Origin: Shewanella saliphila
GTDB lineage: Bacteria > Pseudomonadota > Gammaproteobacteria > Enterobacterales > Shewanellaceae
DNA: 37,759 nt
Direction of reading: 5' to 3'
Assembly: GCF_014648295.1 (NCBI RefSeq)
Contig: NZ_BMQV01000044.1
Span: 992-38,750 of the forward strand
Below, piece after piece: positions 15,733 through 24,840 of this stretch. Position 1 is the first letter of the stretch; every line of letters begins with the position of its first letter. The translations under genes and the position numbers were made by a program. The notes below the pieces were generated by a model, which was not told where the DNA came from, did not search any database, and was given only the letters and a program-made list of their open reading frames with translations.

Positions 15733-17082
15733 TTAGCGTAAAACTAAATACAGTAAATTGTTGTCTCTTAAAATCTTTAACGCCACTGAACTTTGCTTGT
15801 CTTCCAGGGCTTCTTTTAATGCTTTTAGGCTGGAAATTTTAGTGCGGTTTAACCCGACAATTAAATCTCCTTCTTGCAATCCACTCATCGCAGCGGGTGA
15901 ACCTTGAGCAATTTCGGTAATTTCAATACCTTTTTTGCTATCTTCTAATGTGGCACCTTGCAACATTGGATGTACATTGCCTGCTTCAGCTTCCACTTTA
16001 TCTGCTTCACCTAAAGTGGCTTTAATGGTTTTCTTGTCACCGTCGCGAATAATGCCAAACTCGACTTTAGCGCCTGCGCCCATGGTGGCGACTTTAGCGC
16101 GTAATTCTTGGAAGCTCTTAATACTACGGCCATTAATACTGACAATAATATCACCGGCTTTTAGCCCTGCTTTATCGGCAGCACTTTTCGGCATGACTTC
16201 GTTAACAAAACCACCGTGTTGTGTGTCTAGGCCAAAAGCCTTTGCTAGCTCATTATCTAAATCACGGCCAGAAACCCCTAATACACCGCGGCGTACTTCA
16301 CCGTGTTCAATAATTTGATCGACTAAGTTGTGAACCATGTTCGCTGGGATGGCGAAGCCGATGCCTACGTTACCGCCATTTGGGGCAACAATTGCGGTGT
16401 TAATCCCAATAAGCTCACCGTTTAAGTTAACTAATGCTCCACCGGAGTTGCCGCTATTAATGGCTGCGTCAGTTTGAATAAAGTTTTCGAGCATTTCGAT
16501 ACCTAAACCGCTGCGGCCAAGGGCGCTCACAATACCAGAGGTAACGGTTTGCCCTAAACCAAATGGATTACCAATCGCTACAGCAAAGTCACCTACGCGA
16601 ATATTGTCTGAATCAGTTTGGTTAATTTCGGTTAAGTTTTTAGCGTCAATTTGCAACAAGGCAATATCTGACTCTTTATCTGCACCAATGAGTTTGGCTT
16701 TGATTTCACGGCCATCATGCAAGCCAATTTGAATATCATCAGCGCCATTGATGACATGGTTGTTGGTGACAATGTAGCCTTTAGCGGCATCAATAATAAC
16801 CCCCGAGCCTAAACCTCTAAAAGGACGCTCTTGCACTTGCTCTTGCGGCGCATTAGGGCCAAAGAAATAACGAAACACATCTGGCACTCGCTGTTTTGAC
16901 ACTTGAGTGCCCGATACGGCTACCGACACCACAGCTGGGGTCGTACGCTCTAACATTGGGGCTAAGCTCGGTACAGCTTGACCTTCAACCGCTTGTGGAA
17001 TGGCGGCTTGCGATACAGCAGGGTATAACGACAATGAAGCTGTTAATAGTGCTGCAGAAAGTAGGCTTAATTTGGTTTTCAT
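15733..17082 (-). CDS. degQ: Periplasmic serine endoprotease DegQ/DegP
   Basis: A 449-residue HtrA protease: signal peptide (about 1-26, ending SQA), trypsin-like domain with His109, Asp139 and Ser213, and two PDZ domains (about 255-345 and 365-449). It degrades or refolds misfolded periplasmic proteins. The short loop after FRYFFG and the pairing with degS favour DegQ over DegP, which usually has a longer LA loop; the distinction is inference. Confidence 0.92.
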   Translation of the reverse strand: MKTKLSLLSAALLTASLSLYPAVSQAAIPQAVEGQAVPSLAPMLERTTPAVVSVAVSGTQVSKQRVPDVFRYFFGPNAPQEQVQERPFRGLGSGVIIDAAKGYIVTNNHVINGADDIQIGLHDGREIKAKLIGADKESDIALLQIDAKNLTEINQTDSDNIRVGDFAVAIGNPFGLGQTVTSGIVSALGRSGLGIEMLENFIQTDAAINSGNSGGALVNLNGELIGINTAIVAPNGGNVGIGFAIPANMVHNLVDQIIEHGEVRRGVLGVSGRDLDNELAKAFGLDTQHGGFVNEVMPKSAADKAGLKAGDIIVSINGRSIKSFQELRAKVATMGAGAKVEFGIIRDGDKKTIKATLGEADKVEAEAGNVHPMLQGATLEDSKKGIEITEIAQGSPAAMSGLQEGDLIVGLNRTKISSLKALKEALEDKQSSVALKILRDNNLLYLVLR

Positions 17083-17373
17083 AGATTAGGTAGCTCCTGA
17101 TTGCATTCAAGCTTGTAAATAAAATATGTGGCTTGATTGCAAGAATTCAAAGTTAAATATCGTTAATAAATGAGAGTAGACAACACTGCATGTTGTCGCG
17201 ATAAAAGCTGTTAATAATATGGGTTAATCTGAGTTAATTATTGAGAGTGACGAGTTATTTGTTAGTTCAAATTTGATTAACAAACCTTAATTTGATCCGG
17301 TTAAGCGGTTACTCGTATTGAATTTTTAATGTTATTATCCGCAGTAATTTATTGATGTAAGAGAGTCGTAATC
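17083..17373. promoter_or_regulatory. Divergent degQ/zapE intergenic region with an inverted repeat
   Basis: This 291-base AT-rich region carries a 7-bp inverted repeat, GACAACA-CTGCA-TGTTGTC, at 17179-17197, which could be an operator or a short hairpin. I could not place a confident promoter for either gene; no sigma-E consensus was found by eye upstream of degQ. Confidence 0.35.
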
Positions 17374-18486
17374 GTGACGCAGTTAACCCCTTGGCAGCAT
17401 TATCAGCAAGACCTTACCCGAGAAGATTTTTCACATGATGCCGCACAAGAGCAGGCTGTTAAGTCATTGCAACGTGTTTATGATGAAATCATCGTAGCCA
17501 ATAAACCCAGTTCAGGTTTATCTAAATTGTTTTCTGCCGTTGGGGTAAAAGCCAAGCCAGCACCTGTAAAAGGATTATATTTATGGGGCGGAGTCGGGCG
17601 CGGCAAAACTTATTTAATGGATACATTTTATGATGCATTACCAGGGGAGCGAAAATTACGGGCGCATTTTCACCGTTTTATGCATCAAGTACATCATGAA
17701 CTTGACGGTTTAAAAGGGGGGCAAGATCCACTGATTACGATTGCGAAGAAAATGGCTAACCAATATCAGGTTATCTGTTTTGATGAGTTTTTTGTATCAG
17801 ACATCACCGACGCCATGTTATTGGGAACATTATTCCAAGAACTGTTTAAGCAAGGGGTCGCACTGGTTGCTACATCTAATATTATCCCTGACGAGCTGTA
17901 TAAAAACGGCTTGCAGCGTGTACGCTTTTTACCTGCTATTGCCCTGATTAATCAACATTGTGAAATTTTAAATGTGGATTCAGGGATTGATTATCGTTTA
18001 CGGACCTTAGAACAAGCGGAGATTTATCATTATCCACTTGATAAACAGGCAGACATTAATCTTCTACATTACTTCGACCAACTAGCGACAGATGCAGAAA
18101 GACAGATTGCGCCTATAGAAATTGATGGTCGGGCGATTAATATCCGTCAGCAATCTAAAGGGGTACTGTTGATTAATTTTAGAGACATGTGCGACGGTCC
18201 GCGTTCGCAGCGAGATTACATGGAAATCGCCTGCCTTTATCACACTGTATTGTTAAGTGGTGTAGAGCAAATGGGCGCGCAGCAAACGGGTGATGATATC
18301 GCCAGACGATTTTTGGCAATGGTTGATGAGTTTTACGAACGTAATGTTAAATTAATTGTGTCAGCGCAAATAGAACTAGAACACATTTATACTGATGGCC
18401 AATTAAGTTTTGAGTTTAGACGTTGTCGTTCGCGGTTAATTGAAATGCAATCACGTGACTACCTCGCCCTAGAGCACTTACCTTAA
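17374..18486 (+). CDS. zapE: Cell division protein ZapE (AFG1-like ATPase)
   Basis: A 370-residue AAA-type P-loop ATPase, E. coli length 375. Walker A GGVGRGKT is near residues 72-79; Walker B VICFDEFFV is near 140. In E. coli it associates with the Z-ring and is needed under low oxygen or high temperature. The start is GTG with only a weak AG-rich site upstream. It stands alone, divergent from degQ and upstream of rplM. Confidence 0.93.
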   Translation: MTQLTPWQHYQQDLTREDFSHDAAQEQAVKSLQRVYDEIIVANKPSSGLSKLFSAVGVKAKPAPVKGLYLWGGVGRGKTYLMDTFYDALPGERKLRAHFHRFMHQVHHELDGLKGGQDPLITIAKKMANQYQVICFDEFFVSDITDAMLLGTLFQELFKQGVALVATSNIIPDELYKNGLQRVRFLPAIALINQHCEILNVDSGIDYRLRTLEQAEIYHYPLDKQADINLLHYFDQLATDAERQIAPIEIDGRAINIRQQSKGVLLINFRDMCDGPRSQRDYMEIACLYHTVLLSGVEQMGAQQTGDDIARRFLAMVDEFYERNVKLIVSAQIELEHIYTDGQLSFEFRRCRSRLIEMQSRDYLALEHLP

Positions 18487-18634
18487 GCCATTCATTACAT
18501 CGTGGCAGGCTGAAGGTTGCCTGTAAAATGGCTGTCTCCTTGATGATTAAGCGATTGAATGGCACGCGAAGCTAACTGATCGAATTTTTTATCTTTTTCG
18601 CAAAAAAGCAGGTGATTTTTGCATCTGCTTTGCG
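18487..18634 (+). other. Intergenic region after zapE with nested hairpin
   Basis: A nested inverted repeat just after zapE (outer GCCATT/AATGGC, inner CAGGC/GCCTG, about 18485-18532) may end zapE transcription, although no T tract follows. The remainder leads into the rplM promoter. Confidence 0.35.
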
Positions 18635-18640
18635 TATAAT
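18635..18640 (+). promoter_or_regulatory. -10 element of the rplM promoter
   Basis: A perfect TATAAT preceded by GCG and followed by the GC-rich discriminator CCGCACCC, as is usual for stringently controlled ribosomal-protein promoters. No good -35 box at 17 bases is seen. Confidence 0.55.
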
Positions 18641-18644
18641 CCGC

Positions 18645-18786
18645 ACCCTGCCCACGTTACTCCGCCAATTGGGCGGAAGTTGTAAGCCAATATTCGTGCT
18701 CGAAGGGGCAAGAATCGGTAATTTTGTGTTGATTGCATTTGCATTCAGCATGTGAGACAGAATTTTAAACATTGGGTTTTTGTATA
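18645..18786 (+). promoter_or_regulatory. rplM-rpsI leader with conserved hairpin
   Basis: The leader is about 140 bases long and carries a GC-rich hairpin TCCGCC-AATTG-GGCGGA at 18661-18677. Autogenous control of this operon by L13 is known in E. coli; that this hairpin is the regulatory site is inference. Confidence 0.45.
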
Positions 18787-19218
18787 ATGAAGACTACATA
18801 TACTGCTACACCAGAGACGGTTACTCGTGACTGGTTCGTTGTTGACGCTGAAGGCAAAACTTTAGGTCGTATTGCAACTGAAATCGCAACTCGCTTACGC
18901 GGCAAGCATAAGCCAGAATACACTCCTCACGTTGACACTGGTGATTACATCATCGTTATCAATGCTGAAAAAGTGACTGTAACTGGTAACAAAGCAGCTG
19001 GTAAAATTTACTACTCGCATTCAGGTTTCCCTGGTGGCATCAAGCAAATCAGCTTCGAAAAGCTACAGGCTCAAAAACCAGAAATGATTATCGAGAAAGC
19101 AGTTAAGGGTATGTTACCAAAAGGTCCTTTGGGCCGTGCTATGTTCCGTAAGCTTAAAGTTTACGCTGGCACTGAACATAACCATGCTGCACAACAACCA
19201 CAAGTTCTTGATATCTAA
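18787..19218 (+). CDS. rplM: Large-subunit ribosomal protein uL13
   Basis: A 143-residue L13, nearly colinear with E. coli (142): GKTLGRIATEIATRLRGKHK, VKGMLPKGPLGRAMF, ending HAAQQPQVLDI. The ATG at 18787 gives the family start MKTTYTATPE; the frame opens slightly earlier at a TTG without support. It forms an operon with rpsI, 14 bases downstream. Confidence 0.98.
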   Translation: MKTTYTATPETVTRDWFVVDAEGKTLGRIATEIATRLRGKHKPEYTPHVDTGDYIIVINAEKVTVTGNKAAGKIYYSHSGFPGGIKQISFEKLQAQKPEMIIEKAVKGMLPKGPLGRAMFRKLKVYAGTEHNHAAQQPQVLDI

Positions 19219-19232
19219 ACGGGAGTAAGCAA

Positions 19233-19625
19233 ATGTCTGCAACTCAGTACTACGGCACTGGCCGTCGCAAAACATCTACAGCTCGCGTTTTCGCTAAAGC
19301 AGGTAGTGGCAATATCATCGTAAACCAACGTCCTTTAGATGTATATTTTGGTCGTGAAACTGCTCGTATGGTTGTTCGTCAACCATTAGAGTTAGTTGAA
19401 ATGACTGAAAAGTTAGACATCTATGTAACTGTTAAGGGCGGTGGTACTACTGGCCAAGCTGGTGCAATTCGTCACGGTATTACCCGTGCACTTATGCAAC
19501 TAGATGAAGCTTTACGTCCTACTCTACGTACCGCTGGTTTTGTTACCCGTGATGCTCGTAAAGTTGAACGTAAGAAAGTTGGTCTACGTAAAGCACGTCG
19601 TAAGCCACAGTTCTCTAAGCGTTAA
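19233..19625 (+). CDS. rpsI: Small-subunit ribosomal protein uS9
   Basis: A 130-residue S9, same length as E. coli, with YGTGRRKTSTARVF at the N-terminus and the basic C-terminal tail ending KPQFSKR that reaches the P-site tRNA. GGGAG precedes the ATG. It is followed directly by a terminator. Confidence 0.98.
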   Translation: MSATQYYGTGRRKTSTARVFAKAGSGNIIVNQRPLDVYFGRETARMVVRQPLELVEMTEKLDIYVTVKGGGTTGQAGAIRHGITRALMQLDEALRPTLRTAGFVTRDARKVERKKVGLRKARRKPQFSKR

Positions 19626-19641
19626 TTCGTTTTTTGGATTC

Positions 19642-19669
19642 AAAAAACCCAGCTTATGCTGGGTTTTTT
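19642..19669 (+). terminator. rpsI terminator
   Basis: AAAAAACCCAGC, loop TTAT, GCTGGGTTTTTT: a short GC-rich stem flanked by A and T tracts, 17 bases after the stop codon. Confidence 0.88.
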
Positions 19670-19689
19670 ATTGCCTGAAATAAATGTAA

Positions 19690-19955
19690 TACCAATCCTT
19701 ATTAGAATGTGATCTATTTTAGGCTGCGTCACAAAGGACGAATTTATCAGCGTGATCTTCTTTGTTAGCCTTCTTAAGGTACGACTGCATGGATGCAGGA
19801 GGTAGAACAACGCAGGAGCAGTTGTCGACGACTGCATGGATGCAGGAGGTAGAATAACGCAGGAGCAGTTATCGAGCGCACTATGCCCTCAAAGACTGCT
19901 CGATTACCGCATTGATAATTTTCGCTAAAAGAGCACATGCTAATGCGGGTTGGTA
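19690..19955. mobile_element. MITE-like element with internal 47-base tandem duplication
   Basis: Imperfect terminal inverted repeats: the left starts TACCAATCCTTATTAGAATG, and the reverse complement of the right starts TACCAACCCGCATTAGCATG; 16 of 20 positions agree. The roughly 266-base element has no credible ORF. Inside, a 47-base unit beginning CGACTGCATGGATGCAGG is tandemly repeated (19782-19828 and 19829-19875) with two or three substitutions; each unit contains the small palindrome CTGCAT-GG-ATGCAG. It lies in the gap between rpsI and yjeT, a neutral landing site. No transposase is visible; mobility is inferred. Confidence 0.65.
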
Positions 19956-20031
19956 TAGATCATTGTGCGATTTAGCGCATAATCAATAACAGCAGATTGT
20001 ATTTTTACAAGCGATCGTTGAGGTTTTATAC

Positions 20032-20220
20032 ATGAGTTTACAGTTATTAATGACGGCGTTAGGCTTGGTTTTGATTATTGAAGGCCTTGGTCCGCTTATT
20101 TTTCCGGCTCAATGGCAAAAATATTTATTAGAGCTTTCAACACAAAAGCAAAATGTTCTCAGGCGCTTAGGTGGCAGTCTAGTCACGGCAGGCGTCGTTT
20201 TATTGATCATTTTTCAATAA
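20032..20220 (+). CDS. yjeT: DUF2065 small membrane protein YjeT
   Basis: A 62-residue protein with two membrane helices (about 3-22 and 44-61) separated by a short loop containing LGPLIFPAQWQ and LRRLGG. This matches the DUF2065 family, whose genes often lie between hflC and purA; here only the purA side is kept, because a MITE and the ribosomal operon are upstream. The function is not known. Confidence 0.85.
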   Translation: MSLQLLMTALGLVLIIEGLGPLIFPAQWQKYLLELSTQKQNVLRRLGGSLVTAGVVLLIIFQ

Positions 20221-20289
20221 AATACTTGGCTATAACATACTAAAATCTGTTAAAATTCTATTTTATACCACAAGACGTTGCAGCTAATA

Positions 20290-21585
20290 ATGGGCAAAAA
20301 TGTAGTCGTACTCGGCACTCAATGGGGTGACGAAGGCAAAGGTAAGATTGTCGACCTTTTAACAGAACAGGCAAAATACGTAGTTCGTTACCAAGGCGGC
20401 CATAATGCTGGTCATACTTTGGTAATTGATGGTGAAAAAACCGTTCTTCATTTAATTCCGTCTGGCATTTTACGTGACAATGTAAAATGTATCATCGGTA
20501 ATGGTGTTGTCGTAGCGCCTGACGCGTTGATGAAAGAAATCAACATGCTTAAAGGCCGCGGTATTCCTGTCGAAGAACGTTTACTTATCTCTGAAGCATG
20601 TCCGCTTATTCTTCCATTCCATTGTGCACTTGATATTGCTCGCGAAAAAGCGCGTGGTAATAATGCCATTGGTACAACTGGACGCGGTATTGGTCCTGCA
20701 TACGAAGACAAAGTGTCGCGTCGCGGTTTACGCATCGGCGATTTGTTTAATGCAGAGCTATTTGCAACTAAGTTACAAGAAGTCATGAAATACCATAACT
20801 TCATGCTAACTGAGTACTATCAAGCTGAAGCCGTTGACTATCAACAAACTCTTGACGATGCGTTAGCAATTGCTGACTACTTAAAGAGCATGTGTGTTGA
20901 CGTAACTGAAATGCTAGATACTGCACGCAAAGCGGGTGAGCCAATTCTATTTGAAGGTGCTCAAGGTACATTATTGGATATTGACCACGGTACTTATCCA
21001 TTTGTGACCTCATCAAACACGACCGCTGGCGGTGTTGCGACAGGTTCAGGCTTTGGTCCTCGCCATTTAGATTATGTGCTTGGTATCATGAAAGCGTACA
21101 CCACTCGTGTTGGCGCAGGTCCGTTCCCAACAGAACTGGCTAATGAAATCGGTGATTACATCGGTGAAAAAGGCCAAGAGTTTGGTGCGACAACTGGCCG
21201 TAAGCGTCGTCCAGGTTGGTTAGATGCAGTGGCAATGCGCCGTGCAGTACAAATCAACAGTGTTAGCGGTTTCTGTTTAACTAAACTAGACGTATTAGAT
21301 GGTCTAGAAGAAGTTAAAATCTGTGTAGGCTATGAGTATCCAGATGGTACAGTTGAAAAGGTTACCCCTTTAGCAGCTGAAGGTTACGAGCTAGTGACGC
21401 CGGTTTATGAAACCATGCCAGGTTGGAGCGAAAACACCTTTGGTGCAACTTCAATCGAGCAGTTACCTGCGGCAGCTATCAACTATATTAAGCGTCTCGA
21501 AGAATTATTAGAAACGCCGGTTGATATTATCTCTACGGGTCCGGACAGAAATCAAACGATGATTTTGCTTAGTCCGTTCAAGTAA
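20290..21585 (+). CDS. purA: Adenylosuccinate synthetase
   Basis: A 431-residue PurA (E. coli 432). The GTP-binding P-loop is GDEGKGK near residues 12-18, with the catalytic His in GGHNAGHT. It condenses IMP and aspartate to adenylosuccinate in AMP synthesis. The ATG at 20290 yields the family start MGKNVVVLGTQWGDEG; the frame opens four codons earlier. It is followed by a strong terminator, so motX is separately expressed. Confidence 0.97.
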   Translation: MGKNVVVLGTQWGDEGKGKIVDLLTEQAKYVVRYQGGHNAGHTLVIDGEKTVLHLIPSGILRDNVKCIIGNGVVVAPDALMKEINMLKGRGIPVEERLLISEACPLILPFHCALDIAREKARGNNAIGTTGRGIGPAYEDKVSRRGLRIGDLFNAELFATKLQEVMKYHNFMLTEYYQAEAVDYQQTLDDALAIADYLKSMCVDVTEMLDTARKAGEPILFEGAQGTLLDIDHGTYPFVTSSNTTAGGVATGSGFGPRHLDYVLGIMKAYTTRVGAGPFPTELANEIGDYIGEKGQEFGATTGRKRRPGWLDAVAMRRAVQINSVSGFCLTKLDVLDGLEEVKICVGYEYPDGTVEKVTPLAAEGYELVTPVYETMPGWSENTFGATSIEQLPAAAINYIKRLEELLETPVDIISTGPDRNQTMILLSPFK

Positions 21586-21593
21586 AAGCAATA

Positions 21594-21615
21594 GGCCGCG
21601 AAAGCGGCCTTTTTT
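21594..21615 (+). terminator. purA terminator
   Basis: GGCCGC-GAAA-GCGGCC followed by TTTTTT: a compact stem with a stable GNRA-type tetraloop. Confidence 0.93.
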
Positions 21616-21669
21616 ATAAGTAATGTAAATTTATTAACGACAGCAAAGCGTTTTGTCGGATTGTAGAAC

Positions 21670-21696
21670 TCAAGAAATACACTATACTGCCGATGA
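21670..21696 (+). promoter_or_regulatory. FliA (sigma-28) promoter of motX
   Basis: TCAAGAAA-N11-GCCGATGA fits the flagellar sigma-28 consensus TAAAGTTT-N11-GCCGATAA, with exact spacing and a nearly perfect -10. It ends 31 bases before the motX ATG. Confidence 0.8.
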
Positions 21697-21727
21697 ATAA
21701 GTCATCATAGTGTCATCGAGAATCCTT

Positions 21728-22345
21728 ATGTTGCGTGTATCTCTAGCTTTATTAAGCCTTATTTCTGTTAACGTATTTGCCTTAACAGAAGCGGTCGATA
21801 TTTATAGTGACAAACAGTTGATCTCGTTAATCCACTCCGATCAGTATTTACAACGTGTTAAGGCCGACGACTGCCAATTAGTGCAGGATATCGAGGCCAG
21901 AGCAGAAGTATTACAACAACCCTTGTACCAGTTTTTATGGGGTGAAATGTTGAATAATGGCGTGTGTGTTAGTGCACATCCATCGCGCGGTATGATGTTA
22001 TTGCAAACATCAGCAGAGCAAGGTAGTTCTGAGGCCATGGTAAAATTGGCGGATTATTATTATCGCGGTAAACTAGTGGTTAAAAATCCTAATCGCGCAG
22101 TACAGTACGTATTACCCGCAGCCGCCAATGGTGATGTTTCTGCCAGAATGCTACTAGTACGATTATTTGGCGAAGGTTATGGTAGCCCAACCGATTACGA
22201 AATGGGTTATCATTGGTTATATAACAGTATATTTGATAACGATGCCCAGCAGAAAAAGGCCTCGTCTTTATTGCAGATGTTAGCTGCAAAAATGCCCGCC
22301 AGTATAGTGGTCAGGGCCCAGCAGCCACAGCTGTACACACGTTAG
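21728..22345 (+). CDS. motX: Sodium-driven flagellar motor protein MotX
   Basis: A 205-residue exported protein: signal peptide (about 1-18, ending VFA), the MotX region LQRVKADDCQLVQDIEARA (as VKADDCQLVQDIEARA), paired Cys residues, and Sel1-like repeats (GSSEAMVKLADYYYRGKL; GDVSARMLLVRLFGEGYG). MotX with MotY forms the T-ring that holds PomAB stators around the polar sodium-driven flagellum. The neighbours purA and rnr match the motX locus of Vibrio. A GTG at 21710 is the alternative start, but the ATG at 21728 begins the signal peptide. It has a sigma-28 promoter, consistent with late flagellar expression. Confidence 0.9.
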   Translation: MLRVSLALLSLISVNVFALTEAVDIYSDKQLISLIHSDQYLQRVKADDCQLVQDIEARAEVLQQPLYQFLWGEMLNNGVCVSAHPSRGMMLLQTSAEQGSSEAMVKLADYYYRGKLVVKNPNRAVQYVLPAAANGDVSARMLLVRLFGEGYGSPTDYEMGYHWLYNSIFDNDAQQKKASSLLQMLAAKMPASIVVRAQQPQLYTR

Positions 22346-22382
22346 AAGCTCCACGTTATGGAGCGAATTATTTGGAAATTGA

Positions 22383-24836
22383 ATGATCAACGATCCTCAT
22401 TTTGAGAGAGAGCAAGACAAGTACGACAATCCTATTCCTAGCCGCGAGTACATTTTAGAATACTTGCGCGCACAAAAGTCTCCCGTTAGCCGCGACAAAA
22501 TAGCACAAGCATTAAACATTACTGAAGAAGAGCCATTAGAAGCGCTGCGTCGACGCTTGCGCGCTATGGAGCGTGACGGTCAGTTAGTGTTTACTCGTGG
22601 TCAAAGCTATGGTCTACCTGAGCGTATGGATTTATTGTCTGGTAGCGTTATTGGCCATCGTGATGGTTTTGGCTTTTTTAAGCCGGACGAGGGCGGTGAC
22701 GACCTATTTATTAATAACCGCGATATGCTGATGTATTTTCATGGCGACAAAGTCTTGGCCCAAAAAGCCGGTACTGATCGCCGTGGTCGTCGCGAAGCGC
22801 GTATTGTCCGTTTGGTGCAAGAGCGCACAGCCGCTTTAGTCGGCCGTTACCATGTTGATGGTGGTATGGGCTTTGTGATTGCTGATGATCGCCGCATCAC
22901 CCAAGAAATTTTAATCGATAACAACGATCGTAATGGCGCAAGAGCTGGCGATGTTGTTGTGGTTGAACTCACCCGTCGTCCTGGCCGTTTTGTTAAAGCC
23001 GCAGCTAAAGTGACCGAAGTATTGGGTAAAACCATGGCACCGGGGATGGAAATCGAAATTGCTTTACGCAATTACGATTTACCGCACACCTGGTCGGCTA
23101 TTATCGAGAAAAAGCTTAAACGTATTCCTGACGAAGTTACCGAAGAAGATAAACTTGGCCGTGTTGATTTACGTCATTTACCGCTTGTAACTATCGACGG
23201 TGAAGATGCGCGCGACTTTGATGATGCGGTATATGCAGAAGCCAAACCAAGCGGTGGCTGGCGTTTATGGGTGGCGATTGCTGATGTCAGTCATTATGTT
23301 AGAACCGACTCAGCACTTGATGTAGAAGCTCGTTCACGTGGTAACTCGGTGTATTTCCCGTCGCAAGTGATCCCAATGCTTCCGGAAAAAATCTCTAACG
23401 GTTTATGTTCACTAAAACCACAAGTAGACCGTCTGTGTATGGTTGCTGAAATGACCATTTCTGCAGCGGGTAAGCTCTCTGGCACCAAATTTTATCCAGC
23501 GGTAATGCACTCGCATGCACGTTTTACTTATACGCAAGTTGCCGACATGCTTGAAGGCGGCCCGATTTTACCTGAACACGAAGCCTTGTTCCCGCACTTA
23601 TTGTGCTTACAATCTTTGTATCTCACCTTAGATCAGCGCCGAGCTGAACGTGGTGCTATTGCCTTTGAAACATTGGAAACGCAGTTCATTTTCAATGAAG
23701 ATCGTAAAATTGACAAAATTGTGCCAAGAGGCCGTAACCAAGCGCATAAGATCATCGAAGAATGCATGATTTTAGCTAACGTTGCCTCAGCTAAGTTTGT
23801 TAAAAAGCATAAAGGCGAAGTGCTATATCGTGTCCATGAAGCGCCATCTGAGCAAAAATTAGCAAACTTTAAAGAATTTTTAGCTGAGCGTGGTCTAAGC
23901 ATGGATGGCGGTTTAGAACCGACACCAACCGATTATCAAAACTTGATGTTAAAAATTGCCGACAGACCTGATTTTGAGTTAATTCAAGTCATGCTGTTAC
24001 GTTCAATGCGCCAAGCTATTTACAGCCCCGATAATGAAGGTCACTTTGGTTTAGCATTAGAGGCGTACTCGCATTTTACTTCGCCAATTCGTCGCTATCC
24101 TGATTTGATTTTGCACCGAGTGATTAAGTACTTACTTGCAAAAGAGCAAGGCGAGGTGACTGACAAGTGGACTCAAGGTGGTGGTTATCTTTACCAGATT
24201 GAAGAGCTCGATTTACTCGGCGAAGAATGTTCAACCACCGAACGTCGCGCAGATGAAGCCACTCGTGATGTGAGCGATTGGCTTAAATGTGAATACATGC
24301 AAGACCACGTAGGTGATACCTTTGATGCAGTTATTGCCTCAGTCACCAGCTTTGGTTTGTTTGTACGCTTAAATGAGCTGTTTATTGATGGATTGGTGCA
24401 TATTTCTAGCTTAGCCAGTGATTACTATCAATTTGATCAAATGCGTCAGCGTTTAATTGGTGAAAACACTCGCCAAGTTTATCAAGTTGGTGATGAAGTG
24501 ACGGTGAAGGTTGCTGCGGTAAATTTAGATGATCGTCAAATTGATCTGTTGATGGTTGGTGACAACAGCAAAGGTAGTGGTAAAAAGCCACGTACCGCTA
24601 AAGTCATGACCGCACGCGAGCGCGCTAACCTTGAAGGGGCAAAACCGGCTCGTGGTAAGTCTGATGCTAAATCAGATAAGCCAAAATCACGCAAAAGTCG
24701 TTCAGGTGCAAAACCTACAGGTACAAAAAAGCCTGCTGGCGCGAAAAAATCATCAGTAAAAGACAATGCGTCTGATGCTGGCAAAACCAAATCTACAGTA
24801 AAGAAAACCCCTGCCAAGCGCAGCAAGAGAAAGTAA
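22383..24836 (+). CDS. rnr: Ribonuclease R
   Basis: An 817-residue 3'-5' exoribonuclease. In order: an N-terminal HTH (about 20-75), cold-shock domains, the RNB catalytic domain with metal-binding Asp residues in GEDARDFDDAVY (about 272-285), an S1 domain (about 645-725) and a very Lys/Ser/Ala-rich basic tail (about 730-817). It degrades structured RNA, including faulty rRNA and tmRNA-tagged messages. The low-complexity tail is a usual but variable feature. It lies 37 bases after motX and four before rlmB. Confidence 0.97.
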   Translation: MINDPHFEREQDKYDNPIPSREYILEYLRAQKSPVSRDKIAQALNITEEEPLEALRRRLRAMERDGQLVFTRGQSYGLPERMDLLSGSVIGHRDGFGFFKPDEGGDDLFINNRDMLMYFHGDKVLAQKAGTDRRGRREARIVRLVQERTAALVGRYHVDGGMGFVIADDRRITQEILIDNNDRNGARAGDVVVVELTRRPGRFVKAAAKVTEVLGKTMAPGMEIEIALRNYDLPHTWSAIIEKKLKRIPDEVTEEDKLGRVDLRHLPLVTIDGEDARDFDDAVYAEAKPSGGWRLWVAIADVSHYVRTDSALDVEARSRGNSVYFPSQVIPMLPEKISNGLCSLKPQVDRLCMVAEMTISAAGKLSGTKFYPAVMHSHARFTYTQVADMLEGGPILPEHEALFPHLLCLQSLYLTLDQRRAERGAIAFETLETQFIFNEDRKIDKIVPRGRNQAHKIIEECMILANVASAKFVKKHKGEVLYRVHEAPSEQKLANFKEFLAERGLSMDGGLEPTPTDYQNLMLKIADRPDFELIQVMLLRSMRQAIYSPDNEGHFGLALEAYSHFTSPIRRYPDLILHRVIKYLLAKEQGEVTDKWTQGGGYLYQIEELDLLGEECSTTERRADEATRDVSDWLKCEYMQDHVGDTFDAVIASVTSFGLFVRLNELFIDGLVHISSLASDYYQFDQMRQRLIGENTRQVYQVGDEVTVKVAAVNLDDRQIDLLMVGDNSKGSGKKPRTAKVMTARERANLEGAKPARGKSDAKSDKPKSRKSRSGAKPTGTKKPAGAKKSSVKDNASDAGKTKSTVKKTPAKRSKRK

Positions 24837-24840
24837 TTAA

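Noticed and set aside
19640..19837. 65-residue minus-strand frame after rpsI
   Set aside because: It covers the rpsI terminator and the end of a MITE; no translation signals.
24594..24836. Frameshift or fusion at the RNase R C-terminus
   Set aside because: The basic low-complexity tail is a normal, variable feature of RNase R and the frame is unbroken.
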